From JAXMEQ01 sp046348225 (GTDB taxonomy: Bacteria > Pseudomonadota > Gammaproteobacteria > Burkholderiales > Burkholderiaceae_C), in NCBI GenBank assembly GCA_046348225.1, contig JAXMEQ010000007.1:1-64000 (forward strand): a DNA stretch of 64,000 nt. The letters are read 5' to 3'. A model generated the notes under the pieces. That model was not told the origin of the DNA. It did not search any database and saw nothing but the letters and a program-made list of their open reading frames with translations. Shown here in pieces: positions 48,271-57,258 of this stretch (its first letter is position 1; each line of letters starts with the position of its first letter). The position numbers and the translations under genes are program-made.

Positions 48271-49074
48271 TCAGCGGCCCGTGAACCGGGCGGGGCGCTT
48301 GTCGATGAAGGACCGCACGCCCTCGGCAGCGTCCTCGCTGGCGGACAGGCGTTGCTGGGTGGCGATGAATTCATCCATGGCGGCCAGCGGCCCGTGTTCC
48401 ACCGCCTTGAGCGCATTCAGGCGTGTGGCCACCACCGCCAGCGGAGCCTGCTCGGCAATCGCCTGTGCAATTCGCAGCGCCTCCTCCAACACCGTGGTCG
48501 CAGGAACCACTTTTTGCACAAAGTTCAGCCGCAGCGCTTCGTCTGCGCCAAATTCGTCGCCCGTCAGCAGGTGCAGCATTGCATTGCCGAGCCCCGCGCG
48601 TTCCGCCATGCGCAGCGTGGCGCCGCCCGTGGCCATGATGCCGCGCTTGACCTCCAGTTGCGAGAACCGGCAGTCGTCCGCCGCCACCACGATATCGGCC
48701 GCCAGCATGAGTTCGATGCCCAGCGTGTAGGTGATGCCCTTGACGGCCACCACCATGGGCTTGGTACGCCGCCGGTAACCCGGCGTGCCCAGGTCGGTCG
48801 GCTCCACCAACCCCGGCGGCACCGCCTTCTCCCCGCTGCGCATCAGGGGCGCGATGGTCGGCAGATCCAGTCCGGCGGTGAAGTGGTCACCGAACGCGTG
48901 CAGCACCCCCACGCGCAGTGCCGGGTCGTCGTCCAGCAGGGTGTAGGCCTCGCCCAGCTCGCGGAACATGCGCGGTGTGAAGCCATTGCGTTTGGCCGGC
49001 CGGTTGATGCCGATCAGCAGCAGCGCGCCACGGCGTTCGGTAACGATCGTGCCTTCGGGGGGAGCGGTGTTCAT
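48271..49074 (-). CDS. Enoyl-CoA hydratase/isomerase (crotonase) family protein
   Basis: 267 residues from MNTAPPEGTIVTERRGALLL (49074; an ATG 9 nt upstream is an alternative). Crotonase landmarks: RVGVLHAFGDHFTAGLDLPTI and VVAVKGITYTLGIELMLAADIVVAADDCRFSQLEVKRGIMATGGATLRM, the second oxyanion-hole segment. C-terminal SASEDAAEGVRSFIDKRPARFTGR is typical. Substrate not deducible. Unlinked to the 11.5-kb hydratase; stands alone between ohrR and a FimV-like gene. Confidence 0.9.
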   Translation of the reverse strand: MNTAPPEGTIVTERRGALLLIGINRPAKRNGFTPRMFRELGEAYTLLDDDPALRVGVLHAFGDHFTAGLDLPTIAPLMRSGEKAVPPGLVEPTDLGTPGYRRRTKPMVVAVKGITYTLGIELMLAADIVVAADDCRFSQLEVKRGIMATGGATLRMAERAGLGNAMLHLLTGDEFGADEALRLNFVQKVVPATTVLEEALRIAQAIAEQAPLAVVATRLNALKAVEHGPLAAMDEFIATQQRLSASEDAAEGVRSFIDKRPARFTGR

Positions 49075-49110
49075 GCGCCGCATGCTAGCGGCGGCACCGG
49101 CCCCGTGGCA

Positions 49111-50118
49111 TCACGTGGGCGACAGCAGTGAATCCTGAGCCAGGGTGTCAGCTGGCTCGTCTGCGGTCTGGGGCACCGGGACCGCCAGCATCACGTCGTC
49201 CAGCATGTCGTCCAGCAGCATCAGGTCGCGGTACACACCCAGCGGCAGCAGCGGCGGGCCCATGGCGCGGACGCGCATCTCGTGCTCGCCCAGCAGCCAG
49301 CGCAGGATCCACATGCGCGCAGGCCGGTAGGGCCATTGCCCGGCAATGCCGGCGCACAGGTGCTCGTCGTCCAGCAACTGCGCGTCGGCCGTGGACGGCG
49401 TCGCCCACAGTGGTGCGTTTTGTCCGAACCGGGCCCGGAAGGCATCGCGCGCCACCTCCCATTCGTGTTCCAGGTCGAGCTGGCGGTAGAGCTCGCGCAG
49501 CTCCAGAAACACCCAGGGGCTGGTGTAACGGAAATCCACCAGGTGCTGCTGGAGCAGCAGCACGGCGGCGACATGGTCCCCACGCTTGCGGCGGCGCTCC
49601 AGCTTCTGTTGCAACTGGTGCAGGTCGATCAGCGTCGCCTCGCGCCGGGAGTTGGTCTCGCCGATGGCCGTCACGTAGATCGCGCGGGCGCTTTCGGCCG
49701 GGTTGGGGCTGTCCGGAAGGATGTCGTCCAGCGTGTTGACTTTGGTCACGATGGAGGAGGCCGCCGGTTGCACGTCTGCCCACAACACGGAGTCCTGCTC
49801 ACGCCGGGTGCGACGGCGCTCGATCAGCCAGCCCAGGCTGGCCACCGCCGCCAGCGCGCCCAGGCTCACCGTGAGGGGCAGCATGCCGGTGGATGACGAC
49901 GTCTGCCGAAGCGCTTCCACCTGGGAGGCGATGGCACTCTGGGCCGAGGAAATCAGCGCGGGTGGCGGGTCGGGCTGGCGCGGTGCTGAAGGTGCGGCTG
50001 GCCCGCCGGTGTGCGAATCGCGTGGTACCGGCACCCGGGCCAGCGCCGGGCTGAGGCGAAGTGCGGGTGCCTGCGCGTCAGGCGACAACCCGGGCTCGGG
50101 GGTTTCGCTGGATTCCAT
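49111..50118 (-). CDS. Single-pass membrane protein, FimV-like architecture
   Basis: 335 residues from MESSETPEPGLSPDAQAPAL (50118), which starts after the neighbouring dehydrogenase stop. An N-terminal Pro/Ala/Ser-rich segment (about 1-80), one membrane helix around residues 105-122 (TGMLPLTVSLGALAAVASLGWLI) followed by RRRTRR (positive-inside), then a helical cytoplasmic region with SVLWADVQPAASSIVTKVNTLDD and TPR-like helices (LDLEHEWEVARDAFRARFGQ). This order resembles C-terminal parts of FimV/HubP-like proteins, but no LysM domain is present. Function uncertain. Confidence 0.65.
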   Translation of the reverse strand: MESSETPEPGLSPDAQAPALRLSPALARVPVPRDSHTGGPAAPSAPRQPDPPPALISSAQSAIASQVEALRQTSSSTGMLPLTVSLGALAAVASLGWLIERRRTRREQDSVLWADVQPAASSIVTKVNTLDDILPDSPNPAESARAIYVTAIGETNSRREATLIDLHQLQQKLERRRKRGDHVAAVLLLQQHLVDFRYTSPWVFLELRELYRQLDLEHEWEVARDAFRARFGQNAPLWATPSTADAQLLDDEHLCAGIAGQWPYRPARMWILRWLLGEHEMRVRAMGPPLLPLGVYRDLMLLDDMLDDVMLAVPVPQTADEPADTLAQDSLLSPT

Positions 50119-50147
50119 GGTGCCTGCCGGTTCGCCGAGGGGATGCG

Positions 50148-51002
50148 TCAGTAGCCGTACACGCCACGGCCGCTCTTGCGCCCCAGGCGGCCCGCCGCGA
50201 CCATTTCCTTCAGCAGCGGGCAGGGGCGGTACTTGCTGTCGCCAAACTCGGCCAGGTAGACCTCCATCACGGCCAGGCACACGTCCAGCCCGATCATGTC
50301 GGCCAGCGCCAGCGGCCCGATCGGCTGGTTGCAGCCGAGCTTCATGCCGGCGTCAATGTCTTCAGGCGTGGCCAGTCCTTCCGCCAGCACAAAAAACGCT
50401 TCGTTGATCATGGGCACCAGAATGCGGTTGACCACGAAACCGGGCGCGTTCTTGACGGTGATCGGGGACTTGCCCAGAGCTTCAGCCAGTGCCTTGACGG
50501 TGTCGTGCGTGGCGTCACTGGTCTGAAGACCCTGGATGATTTCCACCAGGGCCATCATTGGCACGGGGTTGAAGAAGTGCATTCCGATGAAGCGGTCTGC
50601 GCGCGACGTGGTCGCTGCCAGCCGGGTGATGGAGATGGACGAGGTGTTGGATGCGATGATCACGTCCGGCGCCACCAGGGCGTCCAGCTGCTGGAGGATG
50701 CGCACCTTGAGATCGACATTCTCGGTCGCGGCTTCGATCACGATCTGCGCTGTCTTGAGCGCCGCATAGTCGGTGCTGCCCGTGATGCGTGCCAGCGCTG
50801 CGGCTTTGTCGGCTTCGCCGATCTTTTCCTTTTTGACCAGCCTGTCCAGGCTGCCAGCCACGGTGGCCAGCCCCTTGCTGACGGCCGCCTCTGAAATATC
50901 GACCATGACCGCCTGGATGCCGGCGACCGCACAGGCCTGGGCAATGCCGTTGCCCATCGTGCCCGCGCCCACGATGCCCACCACACGAACCGAGTTCATC
51001 AT
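50148..51002 (-). CDS. 3-hydroxyacyl-CoA dehydrogenase (3-hydroxybutyryl-CoA type)
   Basis: 284 residues; ATGATG at 51002/50999, the first 7 nt after GAGG. NAD site VRVVGIVGAGTMGNGIAQACAVAG; catalytic region SITRLAATTSRADRFIGMHFFNPVPMM (His-Glu type), C-terminal domain with PGFVVNRILVPMINEAFFVLAEG and KLGCNQPIGPLALADMIGLD. Length fits short-chain enzymes such as Hbd/PaaH. Oxidises (S)-3-hydroxyacyl-CoA in beta-oxidation, PHB or aromatic catabolism. Confidence 0.94.
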   Translation of the reverse strand: MMNSVRVVGIVGAGTMGNGIAQACAVAGIQAVMVDISEAAVSKGLATVAGSLDRLVKKEKIGEADKAAALARITGSTDYAALKTAQIVIEAATENVDLKVRILQQLDALVAPDVIIASNTSSISITRLAATTSRADRFIGMHFFNPVPMMALVEIIQGLQTSDATHDTVKALAEALGKSPITVKNAPGFVVNRILVPMINEAFFVLAEGLATPEDIDAGMKLGCNQPIGPLALADMIGLDVCLAVMEVYLAEFGDSKYRPCPLLKEMVAAGRLGRKSGRGVYGY

Positions 51003-51135
51003 CTGCAAACCTCGTTGAAGCAATTGCCCAAAAGTTCTAATCTTACTGGCAGCTGACACGGTCGCACCAGCGAATGCCCGACTTTCCGGGGTAAGGTACG
51101 CGCTGCAAGGAACAGCACAAGACAAGGAGACCCGC

Positions 51136-52722
51136 ATGGCGGACTACATCATCATCGGCGGCGGCTCGGCCGGTTGTGTCCTTGCGGCCCGGCTGAGCGA
51201 GGACCCGACGGTACAGGTGACACTGCTCGAAGCCGGTCCGCCAGACAGCAGCGTGCTGATCCACTGCCCCGCCGGACTGGCCCTGCTGGCCAAGAACGGG
51301 CAGGCCAACTGGGCATTCCAGACGGTGCCGCAGCCCGGGCTGAATGGCCGGCGCGGCTACCAGCCGCGTGGCAAGGTGCTGGGCGGCTCCAGTTCGGTCA
51401 ACGCCATGATTTACGCGCGTGGCCACCAGCGTGACTACGATCATTGGGCTGAACAGGGCAATGCCGGCTGGGCCTGGGCAGAAGTGTTGCCCTACTTCAA
51501 GCGTGCTGAGCACAACGAGCGGGGTGCTGACGACTGGCACGGCACCGGTGGCCCGCTCAACGTCAGGGACCTGACCACGCCCAACCGCTTCGGTCCGGTG
51601 TTCGTGGAGGCTGGCGTGCAGGCCGGCTATCCGCGCAACAACGATTTCAACGGGGCCGACCAGGAGGGCGTGGGCATGTACCAGGTGACCCACCGCAACG
51701 GCGAGCGCTTCAGCGCCGCCAAGGCCTATCTCACGCCGAACCTCGGGCGCGCCAACCTGCAGGTCATCACGGGCGCGCACACCACGCGGATTCTGCTGGA
51801 GGGGCGGCGTGCGGTGGGCGTCGAATACCGCCAGGACGGTCAGCTCAGGCAGATCAGGGCCTCGCGCGAGGTGCTGCTGTGTGCCGGGGCGTTGCAGTCG
51901 CCGCAGTTGCTCATGCTGTCGGGTATTGGCCCGGGCCCACACTTGCAGCAGCATGGCGTGACGGTGGTGCATGACCTGCCCGGCGTGGGGCAGCACCTGC
52001 ACGACCACGTGGACGTGGTGCAGGTCGTCCACGCGCCGCACCTGAAGGACCTGTTCGGCCTGTCGCTGTCCGGCATGGTGCGCGCCGTCAAGGGCATCTT
52101 TGAGTGGCGAAACTTCCGCACCGGCATGCTCACCACCAACTTTGCCGAGGCGGGGGGGTTCATCCGCAGCCAGCCGGGTGAAGAACTGCCCGACCTGCAA
52201 TTTCACTTTGTCATCGGCAAGCTGGTGGACCATGGCCGCAAAACGGTGTTTGGCCATGGCTATTCGTGCCATGTCTGCCTGTTGCGGCCTGCCAGCCGGG
52301 GCAGCGTCATGCTGGCCAGTGCAGATGCCATGCAGGCACCGCTGATTGATCCGGCCTTCCTCGCGGAACGTGATGACATGGACCGCATGGTTCGGGGGTT
52401 CAAGCTGATGCGGCGGCTGCTGCAGCAGCCGGCGCTGGCGGGCTACCGTGGCCAGGAACTGCCAGTGTCGGCCCGTGCGCAGACGGACGAACAGATCGAG
52501 CAGTTCATCCGCAACCACGGCGACACCATCTATCACCCGGTGGGTTCGTGCCGCATGGGCAATGGCCCGACCGATGTGGTGGACGCCCGGCTGCGCGTCC
52601 ACGGCCTGCAGGGGCTGCGGGTGGTCGACGCATCGATCATGCCGCGCATCGTCGGGGGCAATACCAACGCGCCGACCATCATGATTGCGGAAAAGGCGGC
52701 CGACATGATCCGCGTCGGCTGA
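51136..52722 (+). CDS. GMC-family FAD oxidoreductase (choline/alcohol dehydrogenase-like)
   Basis: 528 residues; ATG at 51136 after AAGGAG. FAD motif MADYIIIGGGSAGCVLAARLSE; GMC signature 1 RGKVLGGSSSVNAMIYARGHQRDYD; signature 2 GALQSPQLLMLSGIGP; C-terminal catalytic His in YHPVGSCRMGNGP and the Asn region GGNTNAPTIMIAEKAAD. It oxidises an alcohol or choline-like substrate; the true one cannot be read from sequence. Divergent from the dehydrogenase gene, own transcription unit. Confidence 0.93.
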   Translation: MADYIIIGGGSAGCVLAARLSEDPTVQVTLLEAGPPDSSVLIHCPAGLALLAKNGQANWAFQTVPQPGLNGRRGYQPRGKVLGGSSSVNAMIYARGHQRDYDHWAEQGNAGWAWAEVLPYFKRAEHNERGADDWHGTGGPLNVRDLTTPNRFGPVFVEAGVQAGYPRNNDFNGADQEGVGMYQVTHRNGERFSAAKAYLTPNLGRANLQVITGAHTTRILLEGRRAVGVEYRQDGQLRQIRASREVLLCAGALQSPQLLMLSGIGPGPHLQQHGVTVVHDLPGVGQHLHDHVDVVQVVHAPHLKDLFGLSLSGMVRAVKGIFEWRNFRTGMLTTNFAEAGGFIRSQPGEELPDLQFHFVIGKLVDHGRKTVFGHGYSCHVCLLRPASRGSVMLASADAMQAPLIDPAFLAERDDMDRMVRGFKLMRRLLQQPALAGYRGQELPVSARAQTDEQIEQFIRNHGDTIYHPVGSCRMGNGPTDVVDARLRVHGLQGLRVVDASIMPRIVGGNTNAPTIMIAEKAADMIRVG

Positions 52723-52752
52723 TGCTGTGATGCAGTTCACAGGGCGGCAGAA

Positions 52753-52791
52753 ATTAAGGTTTCTTTAGCAAACGCTTAAGCAATTCTTAGC
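52753..52791 (+). promoter_or_regulatory. 11-bp-phased direct repeats upstream of the hemerythrin gene
   Basis: ATTAAG (52753), TTTAGC (52764), CTTAAG (52775) and CTTAGC (52786) start exactly 11 bp apart, of the YTTARS type. This resembles PmrA/QseB-type boxes (CTTAAG-N5-YTTAA). They end 78 bp before the ATG. Confidence 0.5.
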
Positions 52792-52869
52792 GGCGCGCGA
52801 GCGCTGATTGTTCGAGACTTCTTTCCATGGCAGCGCATGGTGCGCGGCCCATCCAAAGGAAAGAAAACC

Positions 52870-53604
52870 ATGAACATCGATTCAGAGGAAATGCAACAGG
52901 TTGCCGCCGCTGCGGCGCCGCGTGTGGACATGTACGCCGGCATCCACAAGGCGCTGCGCGCCGCGATGGCGGACACCTTGCTCGCCGTTGGCCGCATGGA
53001 TTGCGACGATGCGATGGAGCTGGCCCGTACCACCGGACGCGTGATGGAACTGCTGGACTTCTGTGCCTCGCACCTGAAGCATGAAAACGATTTCGTGCAT
53101 GCCGCTATCGAGGCGCGTGCGCCAGGTGCCAGCGCTGCTGTGGCGCATGACCATGACGAACATGTCGCCCACATCGGGCAACTCTGCGGTGCGGCGGCGG
53201 CGCTCCTGAACCTTGCACCCGCCGACCGCGCCCGCGCCGCCCACCGGCTCTACAGCGAACTTGCGTTGTTCATCGCTGCAAACTTCCAGCACATGCATGT
53301 GGAGGAAACCGCCCACAACGCCGTGCTCTGGGCCCGCTATACCGACGCCGAACTGATCGACATCCACAATGCACTGGTCGCTTCGATTCCGCCGCAGGAG
53401 ATGATGTTCACTGCGCGCTGGCTGGTTCCGTTCATGAACCCGGCCGAGCGCACCGCCCTGCTGGCCGACATGCAGGCCCACGCACCGGCACCGGCGTTTG
53501 ACGCGATCCTGGACACCGTGCGCCCGCACCTGGACACCCATGAGTGGGCCAAGCTGGCCCGCAGCCTCGGCCTGCCGCCGGTGCCGGGGCTGGTGACGGC
53601 TTAG
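52870..53604 (+). CDS. Hemerythrin (HHE)-domain protein
   Basis: 244 residues from MNIDSEEMQQVAAAAAPRVD (52870). Di-iron ligand pattern spread over a four-helix bundle: His in VDMYAGIHKALRAAM, HLKHENDFVHAAIE, HDHDEHVAHIGQ, and FQHMHVEETAHN. The first 150 residues form the bundle; the rest is a helical extension (MMFTARWLVPFMNPAERTALLADMQ). Hemerythrin-like proteins bind O2 or NO or sense redox state. Its stop overlaps the convergent GAF-protein gene by 4 bp. Phased repeats in the promoter suggest control by an OmpR-type regulator. Confidence 0.87.
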   Translation: MNIDSEEMQQVAAAAAPRVDMYAGIHKALRAAMADTLLAVGRMDCDDAMELARTTGRVMELLDFCASHLKHENDFVHAAIEARAPGASAAVAHDHDEHVAHIGQLCGAAAALLNLAPADRARAAHRLYSELALFIAANFQHMHVEETAHNAVLWARYTDAELIDIHNALVASIPPQEMMFTARWLVPFMNPAERTALLADMQAHAPAPAFDAILDTVRPHLDTHEWAKLARSLGLPPVPGLVTA

Positions 53605-54941
53605 GCTTCCTGCAGCGCCACCGGGCGCAGCACGGCCAGGCGGAAGCGCCCGCGGCCGGTTTTCTCGATGCGCACGAAAGGACTGTGCTCGACCAGCCGT
53701 CGCTGCAGCAGCAGCAGCCGGGCTTCAAGGTTGTCGCTGACGTCCGGCAGCCCGATGGAAGCATCGAGGCGCAGCTCCCGGTTGCTGAATTCGGTCCGGC
53801 CGTGCTGCTGGAAATCCCTGAGCAGCTTCCAGAAAATGGCGCCCGCCACACCCTTGATCAGGTAGGTGTCATTGATGAACACGCTGCTGTTGGCCGGGAA
53901 GTACCGCACCTGCACGGTGGCGCCGGTGGCCGCCTGCAGTGCTCCCGGCGCGGCAGTTGCGGGCTCGGCCAGCTCGGTACCGGTCTGGATCAGGTCTACA
54001 GCCGCGCCCAGGTGGCCGGCGATCGCCACCAGCATGTCCTCGTCCTCGAAGCTGAATTGCAGGTCGTTCGGGCTTTCCACGAACAGCACGCCCAGCAGGC
54101 GCCCTGTCGAGACGATCGGCACCGCCAGCTGGCTGTGCGGCTCCGCGAGGCCCGGGTAGGGGATGTCGGTGGCCGGCTCGATGTCGGGGACGTTGGCGTA
54201 CAGGCTGCGGCGCATGGCGCGGCTGTACAGGTACGCGCTCGTCATGTGGCCGATGCGAACAGGCGTGCGTTCGCGCGCAGCGACGCCAATGACGCCTTCG
54301 CCGATTTCGATTTCAGAGCCCACGCCCGATGTCGCATAGCCGCAGCTGGCCACGGTGTAGAGCCGCTGGCTGGAGGCGTCGAGCATCAGCACCATGGCGT
54401 GACGGATGCCCAGGTGATCAGCCAGGCCGGCCAGTGTGGTGTTGAGCAGGTCATCCAGCGCAGTGCAGCGGGCCATGCGCTCGCTGCAGCGGCGCACGGC
54501 GTTGAGCAAGCCGGTGCGCGGGGCGGGTGCGGCCAGCGGGTCGCCAGGGACGGCCTCGATCTGCTGGACTTCATACACATCCGAGCCCAGCAGGCGGAAC
54601 ACACCCGCCATTCCGCTGTGCGAGGCAATGCCGGCGAGCTGCGCCTTCATCTGTTCAAACAGCGCGCCGGATGTTTCCGTGCGAAGGTAGCGGATGTGCA
54701 GCCGGTAGAAGGCCGCCGTCATCGGGTGCAATACCAGCACCGTGGCCACCGGGTTGGAAAGGATGTTCTTGCGCGTTGTGTTGAAGAACTGGAACGACAG
54801 CGCCACATGCCGCCCGTCCACGTAATACACCTGTGAGATGTAGGCGATGTTGGGGGTGCCGTCGGCCGCGCAGGTGGCCATGATGGCGGGGATGGCGCCT
54901 TCAAAGCAGGGGCGGATGGCGTCCAGCGTCTGCGGATTCAT
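53601..54941 (-). CDS. PNPOx-like / GAF / C-terminal winged-helix-like protein
   Basis: 446 residues. Residues 1-130 form a split-barrel flavin-binding domain of the pyridoxamine-phosphate-oxidase type (AIPAIMATCAADGTPNIAYISQVYYVDGRHVALSFQFFN). Residues about 160-310 are a GAF domain (HAMVLMLDASSQRLYTVASCGY, GEGVIGVAARERTPVRIGHM, LAVPIVSTGRLLGVLFVES). The last 100 residues (GVAGAIFWKLLRDFQQHGRTEFSNRELRLDASIGLPDVSDNLEARLLLLQRRL) look like a winged-helix DNA-binding region. This would make a flavin/redox-sensing transcription factor. Overlaps the upstream PNPOx gene by ATGA. Confidence 0.75.
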   Translation of the reverse strand: MNPQTLDAIRPCFEGAIPAIMATCAADGTPNIAYISQVYYVDGRHVALSFQFFNTTRKNILSNPVATVLVLHPMTAAFYRLHIRYLRTETSGALFEQMKAQLAGIASHSGMAGVFRLLGSDVYEVQQIEAVPGDPLAAPAPRTGLLNAVRRCSERMARCTALDDLLNTTLAGLADHLGIRHAMVLMLDASSQRLYTVASCGYATSGVGSEIEIGEGVIGVAARERTPVRIGHMTSAYLYSRAMRRSLYANVPDIEPATDIPYPGLAEPHSQLAVPIVSTGRLLGVLFVESPNDLQFSFEDEDMLVAIAGHLGAAVDLIQTGTELAEPATAAPGALQAATGATVQVRYFPANSSVFINDTYLIKGVAGAIFWKLLRDFQQHGRTEFSNRELRLDASIGLPDVSDNLEARLLLLQRRLVEHSPFVRIEKTGRGRFRLAVLRPVALQEA

Positions 54942-55435
54942 GGCCGTCCACCGGGAAGGGCGGCTCCTGCCTGTGGCCCGGGCGTCTGGTTGAACGCCTG
55001 CTCGGGCGCAAAAGTCACGGCCAGCAGGTCGTCCAGCTGGTGCGCCAGCATGGCGCGGGTCATCACCGGCGGAATGCCAATGCGCTGGAGTTCATGTTCC
55101 ATGGACAGCCGGTACCGCTGGAGCACCGGCAGGTCCGCAGGCGTCGCGGGCCGAATGTTCGCGCTGCGCGCCTTGATCTGGACGGTTCGGTGCGATGCGG
55201 GCTCGCTGAACACCACGGCCAGCTGGCCTGTCGCCGCCACGTCCTGCAGTACCTGGCGCGCCTGCTGCCGGGAAAGATAGACCGTGATCCGGTGCCCGTC
55301 ACCCGTCACCTCGCAGCCGACCGCCCGCATGAGGCTGGGGCGGTTGGCCAGGTCGCGTGAGCCGACGATGGTCGAGACGCCACGCGTCATCATCTCAAGC
55401 AGGTCGGCTGGCAACTGCGCGAGGGGGGTGCTCAT
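54938..55435 (-). CDS. PNPOx-like split-barrel flavin-binding protein
   Basis: 165 residues. DLLEMMTRGVSTIVGSRDLANRPSLMRAVGCEVTGDGHRITVYLSRQQARQVLQDVAATGQLAVVFSEPASHRTVQIKA matches the pyridoxamine 5'-phosphate oxidase-like fold found in many flavin or F420 proteins. It starts 6 nt after the ABC permease stop and is coupled to the GAF protein. Role within an exporter operon is unclear. Confidence 0.8.
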   Translation of the reverse strand: MSTPLAQLPADLLEMMTRGVSTIVGSRDLANRPSLMRAVGCEVTGDGHRITVYLSRQQARQVLQDVAATGQLAVVFSEPASHRTVQIKARSANIRPATPADLPVLQRYRLSMEHELQRIGIPPVMTRAMLAHQLDDLLAVTFAPEQAFNQTPGPQAGAALPGGRP

Positions 55436-55441
55436 CGGCGT

Positions 55442-56260
55442 TCAGGCCTTGAAGCGCTTTCGGGTCAGGGCCAGTGCCAGCCAGAACGCGCCTGTCGCAT
55501 ACACCACCAGCACCAGCGCACTGCGCCATGGATGGGCCGGCCACTGGTCCATGAACAAGGGGCGCACCAGCTCGACGGCATTGGTCAGCGGCAGCCAGTC
55601 GGACACCACGCGCACCACCGGCGGCAGCTGCTCGCGTGGAAAAAACACGCCGGACAGGAACATCATCGGTGTGAGGAACAGCGTGAAGTAGTAGGTAAAG
55701 AAATCGTAGCCCTTGGCCAGTGCGTTGAAGACAAGCGCAATGCAGCTGAAGGTGATGCCCACGCCCAGCAGCACCGGCCAGGCCAGCAGCAGCTTGGGCG
55801 CGTAGCTGATGCCCAGTGCCAGCATCACGCCCAGAATGGCCGTGACGGTGAAGATGGCCTTGAAGGCTGCCCACAGCATTTCGGCCATGACCACGTTGTC
55901 AAGGCTCACCGGCGCGTTCATGATGCCGTCCCAGGTTTTCTGTACATGCATGCGCGAGAAGGCGGAGTACAGCGCCTCGAAGCTCGCCGCGTTCATGGCG
56001 CTCATGCAGATGGAACCGCTGGCCAGAAACAGGATGTAGGGCACCTGAGTGGCACCCGCCGGGCTTTGCACGGTCACCTGTCCGACCAGCGCGCCCATGC
56101 CGTAGCCAAAGGCCACCAGCCACATCAGGGGCTCGGCAATGTTGCCCACCAGGCTGGGAATGGCCAGCTTCTTCCACACCAGCAGGTTGCGCAGGAACAC
56201 CGGCCACCAGCGGGCCGACAGGTCTGGCACGCGCCAGATGGATGGATTGACGGCGCTCAT
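55442..56260 (-). CDS. ABC-2 type export permease (NodJ-like)
   Basis: 272 residues with six hydrophobic segments: LMWLVAFGYGMGALVG, FLASGSICMSAMNAASFEALYSAF, AAFKAIFTVTAILGVMLALGISY, LLLAWPVLLGVGITFSCIALVFNAL, YYFTLFLTPMMFLSGVFFPREQLP, VLVVYATGAFWLALAL. The MHVQKTWDGIMNAPVSLDNVVMAEMLWA loop is typical of NodJ. It follows the ATPase gene without a gap. Exported substrate unknown (NodIJ exports lipo-oligosaccharide in rhizobia; elsewhere various). Confidence 0.9.
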   Translation of the reverse strand: MSAVNPSIWRVPDLSARWWPVFLRNLLVWKKLAIPSLVGNIAEPLMWLVAFGYGMGALVGQVTVQSPAGATQVPYILFLASGSICMSAMNAASFEALYSAFSRMHVQKTWDGIMNAPVSLDNVVMAEMLWAAFKAIFTVTAILGVMLALGISYAPKLLLAWPVLLGVGITFSCIALVFNALAKGYDFFTYYFTLFLTPMMFLSGVFFPREQLPPVVRVVSDWLPLTNAVELVRPLFMDQWPAHPWRSALVLVVYATGAFWLALALTRKRFKA

Positions 56261-57205
56261 TCAGCCATCCTCCCGTATCTGGCGGCCTGTGAGCTTGAGG
56301 AACAGGTCCTCCAGGTTCGCGGGCCGATGCAACGTGCGCAGCTTGGGCCGGGAGGCCAGGGTATCCAGCAGGGGGCGCGCGTCCTGGGTGTAGAAGAACA
56401 CGGTTTCACCGCTGACTTCCACCCGCGCGGCCAGCACCTTGAGCGCCGGGTCTTGTGCCAGCGCCAGCGCGCCCTGGCCATAGGCTTCCACCACATCGGG
56501 CTCCAGGTGTTGGGCAATCAGGTCACGCGGTGTGCCTTCGGCAATCTTGTTGCCGTGGTCCAGCACCAGCAGGCGGGAGCACAGGCGCTCGGCCTCGTCC
56601 ATGAAATGGGTGGTCAGCAGGATGCTCTTGCCTTGTTGCAGCAGCGCCTGCAGCCGTTCCCACATCAGGTGGCGGGCCTGCGGGTCCAGTCCGGTCGTGG
56701 GCTCGTCCAGCAGCAGCAAACGCGGGTCATTGACCAGGGCCCGGGCCAGCGAGAGCCGGCGTTTCATGCCGCCGGACAGCTCGCCCGGCTTGGCCTTGGC
56801 CTTGTGCGACAGCGCCGCAAAGTCCAGCAGCTGGGGAATGCGCTCGCGGATCCGGGCATCGGCCATGCCGAAGTAGCGTCCATAGACCAGCAGGTTTTCC
56901 TCGCAGGTGAAGTCCGGGTCCAGCGTGTCCATCTGGCTCACAACGCCGAGTTGCGCCTTGATGGCCAGCGCGTCGCGGGGCATCTGCAGACTGGGCGTGC
57001 TGCCGTCGCCCAGGTACCAGATGCGGCCGGCGTCTGGCGCCGTCAGGCCCAGGCACATGCGGACGGTGGTGGTCTTGCCGGCACCGTTGGGGCCGATCAC
57101 GCCCAGGCACTCACCGGGCGCAATGGCGAACGACAGGTCATTCACGACGGCGGTGTTGCCATAGCGCTTGCTCAGGTGCTGTGCTTCAAACAGGGGAGTT
57201 GGCAT
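56261..57205 (-). CDS. ABC-2 exporter ATP-binding protein (NodI-like)
   Basis: 314 residues. Walker A GPNGAGKTTTVRMCLGL, Q loop VVSQMDTLDPDFTCEENLLVYGRYFGM (NodI-typical wording), signature LSGGMKRRLSLARAL, Walker B LLLLDEPTTGLDPQ, H loop LTTHFMDEAERLC. The C-terminal 80 residues form the DrrA/NodI-style extension. First gene of the exporter/PNPOx operon, divergent from psd over 53 bp. Confidence 0.93.
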   Translation of the reverse strand: MPTPLFEAQHLSKRYGNTAVVNDLSFAIAPGECLGVIGPNGAGKTTTVRMCLGLTAPDAGRIWYLGDGSTPSLQMPRDALAIKAQLGVVSQMDTLDPDFTCEENLLVYGRYFGMADARIRERIPQLLDFAALSHKAKAKPGELSGGMKRRLSLARALVNDPRLLLLDEPTTGLDPQARHLMWERLQALLQQGKSILLTTHFMDEAERLCSRLLVLDHGNKIAEGTPRDLIAQHLEPDVVEAYGQGALALAQDPALKVLAARVEVSGETVFFYTQDARPLLDTLASRPKLRTLHRPANLEDLFLKLTGRQIREDG

Positions 57206-57258
57206 GGCTGGTATTGTGTCGCAGCTAGAATTTTTGCATTCCCAACGAAAGCATTCAC

